This document shows, piece by piece, positions 38,873 to 47,173 of a stretch of 64,000 nt of DNA; position 1 is the first letter of the stretch, and each line of letters opens with the position of its first letter. The DNA is taken from the NCBI GenBank assembly GCA_026003255.1, contig BPGX01000001.1:1-64000 (forward strand), in the 5' to 3' direction. The translations under genes were made by a program, and so were the position numbers. The notes beneath the pieces were generated by a model. The model worked only from the letters and a program-made list of their open reading frames with translations. It had not been told where the DNA came from and did no database searches. This stretch comes from Bacteroidia bacterium (GTDB taxonomy: Bacteria > Bacteroidota > Bacteroidia > B-17B0 > Aurantibacillaceae).

Positions 38873-41800
38873 TCAGTGGTTGAACAGGAACTCTGGCGTG
38901 TTGATCAGCGCCCAGACGATATCTTGCGCTGCAGTTAGCCGCTGGTTCTCGAGATCTTTCTTGCTCAGTTCTACAGCTCGTCGCATTTCTGCAAGGTCGC
39001 GAGGTATCGGCACGGGCTTCTCCGCTTCAGCGAGTTTGGCCTCCAACTCTTTGAGTTTGGGATCTTCTGGAAGCGGTTTCTTCGCTTCTTCGAGAGCAGC
39101 CTGCAACCGTTTGAACTCGGGGTCGTTGTTCCTGTAGAACTCCCGTACGGCTTTTTGTTCCTCTTCGGACCACTGGTCCGCGGGTTTCTCGAGGATCTTC
39201 GCAATGTTCTCAGGAAGTCCGTTGAGTAGGATGGGACCGGTGGTTCCGGTAACACTGAGCTTGAACTTGCCGATCGAGTGCTGGCCGTCCGCGTAGGACT
39301 GGTTCATATGGACAGTCAGCACCGTACCTCCTTCAAAGCTCACCGGCTCAGCGAACACAAACACAGCTACGTGATCTTTGCCTGTCTGAGGGACAACCGC
39401 CCATCCGTTGTTCTGTGGTTGGACAACGCCATCGATGGCCGTTTCAACGGCGTAGTTGTTCTGGCTGAAATCAGCCTGGGCCGTCGCGATTTTGACCTTC
39501 TGTTTCTGGTCGGGGTTGTTCTTCGGGGCAGCCCAGACTTCAAGTTCGCTCAACACGAAGTTGCCGTTGGGGGCCCGACCCGGACCCTTACTGGGCAGCC
39601 GCTCGTCGGTGAGCACGTCCAACCGTAGGGCGGTTATCGCGGTGAGATCTGACTCGATAGTGACTTTGTAAGTACCTTTTCCGTTTCCGCCTTTAGAGAA
39701 GATCACACCATCGGATTCGGCCACGAGCTCTTGCGGGCCGTCCACCTCCAGCGCCGACGGCGTCGCAGTCGTCCAGGCAACTTCGTACTGTTTCGCGGAC
39801 AGCCAGTTCGCGATACGCCCAGGCAGCGCCGCTTCGTAGGCTTTTAGCTCCTGCTCGGCCTTCGCGATCCGTTCTTCGCGCTCCTTGGTGAGTTTCTCGA
39901 TCTTCGGGGCAATTTCCTGGCGGTAGGCATCCAGGGCAGCGCGGGCTTCCGCGATCCGCTGCTGCCGTTCGGCCTCGAGCTTTTCCAGTTCGGGCCGGTA
40001 CTTCTCCTCGAGCTCGGCCAGCTTCGCCTCGAGTTCCGCGTGCACCTGCGGTGCAGTCCGGATGTATTCGAGACATTGCTCGATCTCATCCGGTCGAGCA
40101 GGACGGTTGAGCACACGAAGGAAGATTTTGTTGATCAACTTTGCGTCGTCTTGTTCTTCCTTAACCAGTCTCGCGATGGCATTGTTGGGGTCGACAATAG
40201 CCCCCTCGACGACTTCGCTGCTGATCAAAGCAAGGATGGCGCCCATGTCCACATTGGTGGAACGTTCGCATTCGCAGGGACTTTCACGCGGTGGTCTGCC
40301 GAACTTGTCAAGGAAGCCTGCGGGGTCTTTCTGCGCCGGATCCAGCAGAGCAGCTGCCCGGGTTCCCGGCGAGGCTCCGGGGAACTTCGGCGTCGATCCC
40401 GTTACTGCGAAGATCGCATCCAGAAGAGCCTCTGCCGGTAGTCTCTTCGGTATGTAATGTGAGTAATTAATCAGGTCGTCCTCATTCCACTTGTTGGTCT
40501 CGCTCGACAACTGGTACGTGCGCGACTTGCAGATGAGCTTGAACAGATGCTGCACGTCCCAGCCGGAGTTAATGAACTCTTCGGTAAGGCGATCGAGTAG
40601 TTCCGGGTTTGTGGGCGGATTTCCAGCCCGTATATCGTCGATGGGCTCAATAAAACCTTTGCCCATCAGGTAACCCCAAACACGGTTGACGTAGCTGCGT
40701 GCAAAGTAGGGATTAGCCGGGGAGGTGAGCCAGGCTGCGAGCTTGAAGCGTAGGGGAGCGTCTTCCGGTGCCTCGAACTCGCAGGTGAACGGGAAAGTAG
40801 GGGGTGCGACTTCCTCTGTTTCGCCGTAGGTCACCTTCCCGTCGGCTGCGTCTTCGACGATTTCGAAGAGAGGTTTGGCGCCTTCAACGGCCGATCCGCC
40901 GACAGTTCTGTTGCCGCTTGCGGGGTCACGCTTGAGGCGGACCTGACCGAAGAAAGCGGCGAGTTCGTAGTACTGGCGCTGGTTCCATCGCTCGAACGGA
41001 TGGTCGTGACACTTGTTGCAGTTGAACCGGATGCCGAGGAACAGGTGTGTCGTCGTTTCCACAAGCTGATCCGGGGTTCGATGGATCTTAAAGTAGGACG
41101 CAGGCGGGTTTTCGCGGTTGGACCCCGATGCCGTCAAAATCTGGTAAACGAACTGGTTGTAGGGCGTGTTCTTCTTGAGTTGTTCTTTGATCCAGTTGCG
41201 GAACGCCTGAGCGCCCTCAACACCGAGGTACTTGCGGTTGACCTGCAGAAGGTCGGACCACTTGTTCGTCCAGTACTCGACAAACTGGTCGCTGCCTACC
41301 AGACGATCGACCAGTTCATCACGCTTTTCTTTGCTTGGGCGTGAGTCAGCAAGGAAAGCTTCGACTTCTTCCGGCGTGGGCGGAAGCCCTGTCAGGTCGA
41401 GGTAGACCCGGCGGATGAACTCGGCATCGGAGCAAAGGGGTGATGGCAGCGTGCGGGTCAGCGTGAGCTTTTTGTCGACGAGCTCGTCAATGAAGTTATG
41501 CACCGGTAACTGTTGCCAGACGAAGTCGGACCGGTCTCCCATGACGATAAGCGTTGTGGACGCGTACTGTCCCTCATAACGGGCCAGTACGGGAGATTCC
41601 CCGCGGCGGAGACTGCGCAGCAGTCCCTGACCGAGCTCTTCGGCAACGTCGGTATTACCGCTGGTCACGAAGGCATGCGAGGTTACATCACGCTCCGAGC
41701 CATCGGGATAACGCGCGATGACACGGAACTGTTGCATTCCCCCGATATCCCAGACGATCGGGTTGGAGGGTTCGAGCCGGATGCTGGCGACGCGTTGAGA

Positions 41801-44041
41801 ACTGGCGTCAAATACGGCTCCCTCGGCGATCCAGCGCCGGACGATTTCGTAGTCGGGCGAGCCGGGACGAATCGCCTGACCGCCCATGTGTGGCACACTG
41901 GCCGTGGCTTTCAGCAGCATGAGCGAGTCCTCGGGGGAGGCCAGGTTGATCCGACGGCCGGCATGGTCATCTGTGAACGCGCGGTAGTCGAAAACGGGAT
42001 CGTTGCCACGCAAGGAGAGCTTGAAGCCGGCCTTGCCTTTGGCAGCTCCGTGACATGTACCGGCATTACATCCGGCCCGGGACAGGACCGGCATGACGTC
42101 CCTGACGAAGTCCACATGGTAGGGTGTGGAGAATGCCCGAACGACGAGCCTGGCGGCCGCTTTCTTGTCGCCGTATGCAAAGGTAAGATTGACCTCACCA
42201 TCGGCACGGGGCCGGACGAGACCCAGCGGAGAAACGGCAACAATATCGCTGTCCGACTCAACCTTGACTGCCCGCGTCACATCGTAAGTGCGACCATCCG
42301 CGGTTTCTGCAGTCACGACGAATTGCACGGTGTCATAGCGGAACGAAAGGGTCGCTTCCGTGGGGGTTACGCTCAGTCTGGCGACTGTTGACGGATCCGG
42401 CAGTGGCTCCTTCGCGACCACGGCGTTGCTTTCGGCAAACTCAATCTCCGATTCGATGGCGCCGTGAATGCGCTGTTCCTGAGCAAGACGGGTTGATTCG
42501 ACCATCGCATCGGCCGGGACTGGTGAAAACTCAGCAAGGGGGCTGAGGTCGTCTGCCTTGAACAGGCGGACCAACCCGTCAGCTCCGCCAACCGCGACAA
42601 AGGTGCCATCCGCTGAAAAGGCGGCGCTGTAGAGGCCCGTGGTCGTGATCTCCGTCTTCGCAAGGAGCTTCACATTGCTCGTACGGTACTCCTCGAGCTT
42701 CTTGTTTTCCTCGGCAGATCGTGATGTTACCACCTTCTCGCAGATCTTCTTGATGTCATCGGGGATATCTTTGTCGAAGGTGAACTCGTAAACCGCGAGT
42801 TCGCCGCGGCCATTCAGGCTGCTTGCAGCGAGGGCCCGTTTGCCGTCAGGGCTGATGTCGACGGCGAAAATTCGTCCCTTAAGCGAGGGGAAGCGCTTGA
42901 CGAGGTTCGCGTCGTCGCCGATGACTCGCTTCGTCTGCCGAAACACGCGGTAGAGTTTGGGGGTACCATCAGCGCCCCCCACCAGGACGAAGTCGCCATC
43001 CGGGTGGCGAACGACCGCCTGAACTCCCCCCTTAAGCACCCCCGGTGTGATCGAGGTGATATTGTCGATGAAACGCTGTGTGGCGACCTCTGTCAGCTTG
43101 ACAGTCATGTCGCGGCTCACTGAGATCAGGTGCGAGCCGTCCGACGAGAAAACGGTGTCGAGCACCCAGTCTTCATGAGCCCCCTGATAGAGAACCTCCT
43201 TGCCGTCGCTTGTATCGATGGCGCGTACTGTGTTGTCCGCGCAACCGAACGCTACCAGTTTGCCATCAGGCGACCAGCTCACCCCATAGACTGTGTCGTA
43301 AGTTACCGGAACCGACAGCACGAGCTGCTGCTTCTCTACGGACCAGATCTGGATCTCCCCCATGCGTGCGGGCTTTCCTGCCGCTACAGCCAGGCGTTTG
43401 CCATCAGGAGAGAACGCCACCTTTTGGATTCGCGGCGACATGCCGATTAAACGCCCGGCCAGCTCAGCAGTGATCGCAGGGCCGTTCCCTTCTGCTCGCG
43501 TGAGCCGGTACAGGAAAACCTCGTGATACCCCGCGATCGCCATCAGCGAACCGTCGGGAGAGAAGTCTATCGACGTGATGGTCGGCGGCCGCGTGTACAC
43601 GGGAGGATTGCTGGCATCGTAGCGAATCTTCTCGCTGGCCGGCGTATCATCCTCGGCCCCTTGAGCGATCCAGCGACGGATCAGTTCGATCTGGTCCGGT
43701 CGCAAAGGCGGCTTGCCCTTCGGCATTTCCGCCGTCTCGCCCAGCGGCGTGATTAGATCCACGAGCAAGCTTTCGTCCGGTTTTCCGGGCACGATGGCGG
43801 GCTCGCCGCTCTCGCCACCGGCGAGCAGCTTGTCAAATTCAGTCATGACGTACTTGCCTGCCTGCTGGGCCGGCTGGTGGCAGCCCCAACACTGTGCCTG
43901 GAAAATCGGGCGAATCTGCCGATAGTAACTGACCCGGGGGCCATTAGCTTCGGATTCCTGAGCCACAAGGAAGGATGGGGCGAAGAGGAGTGCCAGAACA
44001 GCCTGTATGAGGGGGATGTATCGGCAGGTGGTCGGAGTCAT
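38873..44041 (-). CDS. Giant multidomain cytochrome: PSD1, WD40, Ig-like, DUF1549, DUF1553 with coiled-coil insert
   Basis: 1722 residues from ATG 44041, after GGAGGAG. Order: signal peptide; PSD1 heme domain (QIRPIFQAQCWGCHQPAQQA); six or so WD40-like blades at about 120-490 (KVAFSPDGKRLAVAAGKPAR, GVSWSPDGKLVAFGCADNTV); an Ig-like domain; a second heme-like site (MPVLSRAGCNAGTCHGAAKG); another Ig-like domain; DUF1549 (FIDELVDKKLTLTRTLPSPL); CNKCHDHPFERW; DUF1553. The end of DUF1553 is split by about 350 residues with two coiled coils (EEKYRPELEKLEAERQQRIA) around a beta domain, before the usual ending DIVWALINTPEFLFNH. It pairs with the DUF1501 gene downstream. The whole frame is intact over 5.2 kb. 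Reaction unknown. Confidence 0.92.
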   Translation of the reverse strand: MTPTTCRYIPLIQAVLALLFAPSFLVAQESEANGPRVSYYRQIRPIFQAQCWGCHQPAQQAGKYVMTEFDKLLAGGESGEPAIVPGKPDESLLVDLITPLGETAEMPKGKPPLRPDQIELIRRWIAQGAEDDTPASEKIRYDASNPPVYTRPPTITSIDFSPDGSLMAIAGYHEVFLYRLTRAEGNGPAITAELAGRLIGMSPRIQKVAFSPDGKRLAVAAGKPARMGEIQIWSVEKQQLVLSVPVTYDTVYGVSWSPDGKLVAFGCADNTVRAIDTSDGKEVLYQGAHEDWVLDTVFSSDGSHLISVSRDMTVKLTEVATQRFIDNITSITPGVLKGGVQAVVRHPDGDFVLVGGADGTPKLYRVFRQTKRVIGDDANLVKRFPSLKGRIFAVDISPDGKRALAASSLNGRGELAVYEFTFDKDIPDDIKKICEKVVTSRSAEENKKLEEYRTSNVKLLAKTEITTTGLYSAAFSADGTFVAVGGADGLVRLFKADDLSPLAEFSPVPADAMVESTRLAQEQRIHGAIESEIEFAESNAVVAKEPLPDPSTVARLSVTPTEATLSFRYDTVQFVVTAETADGRTYDVTRAVKVESDSDIVAVSPLGLVRPRADGEVNLTFAYGDKKAAARLVVRAFSTPYHVDFVRDVMPVLSRAGCNAGTCHGAAKGKAGFKLSLRGNDPVFDYRAFTDDHAGRRINLASPEDSLMLLKATASVPHMGGQAIRPGSPDYEIVRRWIAEGAVFDASSQRVASIRLEPSNPIVWDIGGMQQFRVIARYPDGSERDVTSHAFVTSGNTDVAEELGQGLLRSLRRGESPVLARYEGQYASTTLIVMGDRSDFVWQQLPVHNFIDELVDKKLTLTRTLPSPLCSDAEFIRRVYLDLTGLPPTPEEVEAFLADSRPSKEKRDELVDRLVGSDQFVEYWTNKWSDLLQVNRKYLGVEGAQAFRNWIKEQLKKNTPYNQFVYQILTASGSNRENPPASYFKIHRTPDQLVETTTHLFLGIRFNCNKCHDHPFERWNQRQYYELAAFFGQVRLKRDPASGNRTVGGSAVEGAKPLFEIVEDAADGKVTYGETEEVAPPTFPFTCEFEAPEDAPLRFKLAAWLTSPANPYFARSYVNRVWGYLMGKGFIEPIDDIRAGNPPTNPELLDRLTEEFINSGWDVQHLFKLICKSRTYQLSSETNKWNEDDLINYSHYIPKRLPAEALLDAIFAVTGSTPKFPGASPGTRAAALLDPAQKDPAGFLDKFGRPPRESPCECERSTNVDMGAILALISSEVVEGAIVDPNNAIARLVKEEQDDAKLINKIFLRVLNRPARPDEIEQCLEYIRTAPQVHAELEAKLAELEEKYRPELEKLEAERQQRIAEARAALDAYRQEIAPKIEKLTKEREERIAKAEQELKAYEAALPGRIANWLSAKQYEVAWTTATPSALEVDGPQELVAESDGVIFSKGGNGKGTYKVTIESDLTAITALRLDVLTDERLPSKGPGRAPNGNFVLSELEVWAAPKNNPDQKQKVKIATAQADFSQNNYAVETAIDGVVQPQNNGWAVVPQTGKDHVAVFVFAEPVSFEGGTVLTVHMNQSYADGQHSIGKFKLSVTGTTGPILLNGLPENIAKILEKPADQWSEEEQKAVREFYRNNDPEFKRLQAALEEAKKPLPEDPKLKELEAKLAEAEKPVPIPRDLAEMRRAVELSKKDLENQRLTAAQDIVWALINTPEFLFNH

Positions 44042-44194
44042 GTAACTCTCCTCCGAGCCTTCAGCAGTCAGTCGGAAGGTCCGGTCTCGGTGGGATTCCC
44101 GATCGCTCGTCGCTTGCGTGATGCCGCGACGCCGCAATAGATCAACGCTTGTCTATTTTTGCCTACGATCCCGCGAATTGCAAGACCTCTTCGC

Positions 44195-44330
44195 GTAGCC
44201 TCCCCGGGGTTTCGCGGTGGCTCGCTGCGCTCGCCACCGCTCCACCCCGGGCTAGATTCGGGCCGCCCCTTCGGGGCTAGCGGCACTATGGTCCGCCGGC
44301 AGTATGGTCCGCCGGCACCTTGCCGGCGTC
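44195..44330 (+). repeat. Diverged copy of the composite hairpin repeat
   Basis: It has the same layout as 25,376-25,480 but altered stems: outer CCCGGGGT/ACCCCGGG instead of CCCAGGGC/GCCCTGGG, inner GGTGGC/GCCACC instead of GGGGCC/GGCCCC. The CTAGATT, CCCCTTCGGGG and GGTCCGCCGGCACCTTGCCGG parts are kept. Bases 44,331-44,543 hold no gene. Confidence 0.75.
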
Positions 44331-44543
44331 TACGGAGGAGGGCGTGGTCGGGCAGCGCATGGCAACGCCGATCAAGATGGGACGCCACGAGCCGGGCCAG
44401 ACAATACGGGCGGGCACTCTAAGACCATCCGGGACGACTGCACTGCACGTTACAAAGAACCGCGACTGGCCCAGCGGGGGGGACTACCCCGGTGACTTGC
44501 ACTGGCGGGGAAACCGGGGCGAACGGCTTAAGCGTTGTCTAAG

Positions 44544-44631
44544 CGGAGAGGGTGGGATTCGAACCCACGGGCCCCAAAACGGGGCCACCGGTTTTCGAAA
44601 CCGGCCCATTCGGCCGCTCTGGCACCTCTCC
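44544..44631 (-). tRNA. tRNA-Ser (anticodon CGA)
   Basis: The 88-base cloverleaf folds with acceptor GGAGAGG/CCTCTCC, D arm with AGAGCGGCCGAATGG, anticodon stem CCGGT/ACCGG with loop TTCGAAA (anticodon CGA), a long variable arm (GGCCCC/GGGGCC) typical of class II tRNA, and T arm GTGGG-TTCGAAT-CCCAC. It reads UCG serine codons. CCA is not encoded. Confidence 0.95.
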
Positions 44632-44796
44632 GACCAGGATGCGATTCTGTCGCATTCTTCACGCGAGCGTCTGAGGTCGTCAATCTGCCGCGTGTCGCGA
44701 CTGTTAGCGTACACGCCAGATGTAGGTGTGTCGCGCCGCCAGATTGCCGCCAATCAGGATCGCTCGCCTGTTAATCTCGGGCGCCGATGCGTGAGA

Positions 44797-45459
44797 CTAG
44801 ACTTCCTCTTCTTCCTCTTCGGCTTCTTCCTCTTCACCCTCGACAGCAATTGAATCGAGGTCCTCTTCCTCCTCCTCTTCTTCCTCAATCGGACTCGGCC
44901 GCTTTTCCGAAGTTATTTCCTCTTCTTCCTCGGCTGTGAGGCTTTCCATATCCACCGCCCGACTCCAGGCGTCCCGGCCCGTGTAGACGTAACCTTCCCC
45001 GTACTCTTCCTCCTGTTGTGCCTGGCACTCAACGCAGAGGGTGGTATAGGGCATGACCTGTAGCCGCCCCAGCGGGATCTCCTTGCCGCATTCTTCGCAG
45101 ATGCCATAAGTGCCTTCGCGGATCCGCTGGAGGGCGTAATCGATCTGCATTAACTCATGGCCCTCCATTTCGGCAAGCTGGGAGTACAGATCCTCCTGGA
45201 TTGCTGTGGCGGCCTGGTCGGCCTGATCGCCCGTCGGGGAGAGCGAGTCCCGCTGCAGCGCGCCGACTTCTCCGTAAATCTGCTGGAGCAGTTCTTCCCG
45301 GCGCTTCAGCAGCTGCTCCTCGATTTTCTTGTACATGTTCCGGCTCTGGCGCTTGCCGGCGGGCTTTTTCCCTCCCGACCTGGCCGCTGCCTTCTCCTTC
45401 GGCTGCGTCGTCCCTTCCGCCGGCTTCCTCTTTGCAGCACGCTTTTTCTTGGCGCTCAT
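44797..45459 (-). CDS. DksA/TraR-type zinc-finger protein with charged tails
   Basis: 220 residues from ATG 45459, after GAGGAA. The centre is a DksA-like coiled coil (YKKIEEQLLKRREELLQQIY) and a C4 zinc finger (YGICEECGKEIPLGRL, LCVECQAQQE). DksA-type proteins bind the RNA polymerase secondary channel and adjust transcription under stress. The tip region before the finger (SPTGDQADQAATAIQEDLYS) keeps Asp residues as in DksA. Unusual are the first 40 residues, almost all Lys/Arg/Ala, and the last 50, mostly Glu (EEEEEEEEDLDSIAVEGEEE). Such opposite-charge tails resemble planctomycete DksA-like and CarD-region proteins, not E. coli DksA. It lies upstream of, and points towards, the tRNA-Ser gene. 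Confidence 0.88.
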   Translation of the reverse strand: MSAKKKRAAKRKPAEGTTQPKEKAAARSGGKKPAGKRQSRNMYKKIEEQLLKRREELLQQIYGEVGALQRDSLSPTGDQADQAATAIQEDLYSQLAEMEGHELMQIDYALQRIREGTYGICEECGKEIPLGRLQVMPYTTLCVECQAQQEEEYGEGYVYTGRDAWSRAVDMESLTAEEEEEITSEKRPSPIEEEEEEEEDLDSIAVEGEEEEAEEEEEEV

Positions 45460-45773
45460 CACGATTCCTCAACGATCCATGGTCGCATGTGCGGCACAAA
45501 CGCCTCTTCCCGAGTTAGGACACACCCCTTCGCCCACAAGTTCCTGGCTCAGGCTGAAACTCTTATCGGCAAAGCCTGCCCGCTTGCTGAGCCCGCAAGG
45601 CTAGCTAACTACTTCTGATGCATTAATACGGTTTCGGGCAAGCCCGGCCAGTTGGAGAGCGGACGAGGGAGCATGGCGGGCGTCGCCGTCTAATAGTGGC
45701 GCCTCTGCCAGCCGCGTGTCCTGCTGTTCCAGAGCGGTACATTTCCCCGAACACCACCGCGTATGCGGTTCCC
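45460..45773. other. Intergenic stretch, nothing recognised
   Basis: The 314 bases between the dksA-type gene and the kinase must carry the promoter of the former (minus strand), but no convincing -35/-10 pair was found. No RNA gene or repeat seen. Confidence 0.4.
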
Positions 45774-46631
45774 CTACTTCGCAAGGCTCTCCTCGCCCTC
45801 GGTGCCGAGAGCAAGGAGTGTGGCACGCACGCGGACAAGGTCTTCGATCAGCTTGTCTGACGAAGGATAGCGTTCCGACGGGCGCTTGGCCAGTAGCCGG
45901 TTCAGAACGTGGAGTTCCTCTTCGGAAAGTTCTGGACGGTACTTGCGTGGGTCAGGCGGGGGTTCTTCCACCTGCAGATAAAGCACGTGCAGCGCCGAAC
46001 CCCCCATGAACGGGGGCTTGCCGGTTAACAGCTCGTAATAAACGCAGCCCAGCGCATACAGGTCCGACAACGGCGAGGCCGGAGCCGCGGCGGATGCAAG
46101 TTCCGGGGCCGTGTATTCCGGTGTGCCACTAAAACAGCCCTCCGTTTGCCGGGTCGCGTCTTCGATCAAGATGGCGAGGTCGAAGTCCGCCAGCCTGACG
46201 AGCCCGTCATGGTAGAGCAGGTTCGAGCACGCGACGTCACCGTGCAGGATGCCCTCACGATGCAATGCTTGCAGCCCCCTCGCTGCCGCCAGAACTACGT
46301 CGATCGCCTGCCGTCGGTCCAACTGCCCGGCCCGTGCGAGCACATCGGCTACTGCCGGGCCCGACTGTCGCTCCATGATGTGAACGAGCGTATGGTCACC
46401 GGCGAACACGTAGTTCATGAGGGGGACGACATTGGGGTGCCGTAACCGCCGCAGCCTGCGAAGTGCGCGTCGGTTCAGGTGACACCGCTCAAGGCTGAGG
46501 TTATAGCAAAACTTCAAGACGACGGGACATTGCGTCCTGCAGTCGAACCCCTCGGCGAGCACACAAAGAGCTGGCCCATCGCCTTTTGCGACCCGATAGC
46601 GTCGAAAAACTGCGTCAAGAACCGCGGCCAT
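45774..46631 (-). CDS. Soluble Ser/Thr protein kinase with atypical motifs
   Basis: 285 residues from ATG 46631, with no membrane segment, so it is a lone kinase domain. Features: the ATP Lys in PVVLKFCYNL; HPNVVPLMNYVFAGDHTLVH; the catalytic loop ILHGDVACSNLLYHDGLV (HGD instead of HRD, and Ala/Cys where Lys-Pro is usual); the metal site ADFDLAIL (DFD instead of DFG); GTPEYTAPELAS; SDLYALGCVYYELLTGKPPF; and RPSERYPSSDKLIEDL. No clear glycine loop is visible near the N-terminus (YRVAKGDGPALCV). Hanks-type kinases are numerous in planctomycetes. The changes suggest altered or weak activity. It starts right beside the 97-bp repeat array. Confidence 0.85.
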   Translation of the reverse strand: MAAVLDAVFRRYRVAKGDGPALCVLAEGFDCRTQCPVVLKFCYNLSLERCHLNRRALRRLRRLRHPNVVPLMNYVFAGDHTLVHIMERQSGPAVADVLARAGQLDRRQAIDVVLAAARGLQALHREGILHGDVACSNLLYHDGLVRLADFDLAILIEDATRQTEGCFSGTPEYTAPELASAAAPASPLSDLYALGCVYYELLTGKPPFMGGSALHVLYLQVEEPPPDPRKYRPELSEEELHVLNRLLAKRPSERYPSSDKLIEDLVRVRATLLALGTEGEESLAK

Positions 46632-46654
46632 CGACTTCACCGCCTGTGAATGCA

Positions 46655-47020
46655 GGCTATGGTCCGCTCTATGGTCCGCCGGCACCTTGCCGGGTAATAC
46701 GAGGTTGGGGCCCCCCGGGGGGACAAGCCCCCCGGGACCCCTGTTTCGGGCGTCCCCCGGCCGCCGTATGGTCCGCCGGCACCTTGCCGGGTAATACGAG
46801 GTTGGGGCCCCCCGGGGGGACAAGCCCCCCGGGACCCCTGTTTCGGGCGTCCCCCGGCCGCCGTATGGTCCGCCGGCACCTTGCCGGGTAATACGAGGTT
46901 GGGGCCCCCCGGGGGGACAAGCCCCCCGGGACCCCTGTTTCGGGCGTCCCCCGGCCGCCGTATGGTCCGCCGGCACTATGGTGCGCCGGCACTATGGTCC
47001 GCCGACTCCCAGCCGGCATT
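46655..47020. repeat. Three 97-bp tandem copies of the chained-hairpin repeat
   Basis: Units start at 46,670, 46,767 and 46,864, with partial units at 46,961 and later. Each contains GGTCCGCCGGCACCTTGCCGG, GTAATACGAGGTTGGGG, CCCCCCGGGGGGACAAGCCC and TTTCGGGCGTCCCCCGGCCG. The copies appear identical. The period of 97 is not a multiple of three, so no repeat protein is meant. Bases 47,021-47,173 hold no gene. Confidence 0.9.
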
Positions 47021-47173
47021 CCCCGGGGGGTACCCCTCACTTTAGGGGCCAATGGCCTGCCGGTACGGAGCCGGCCGCATCGGCGGCCGGGACGCCGCGT
47101 CCCCACTGCTTTGGCCGACCCGATTTGCCGTGCGCCCCAACAGTGCCGCACCCCAACCCGCTGAGCGGCCAGA

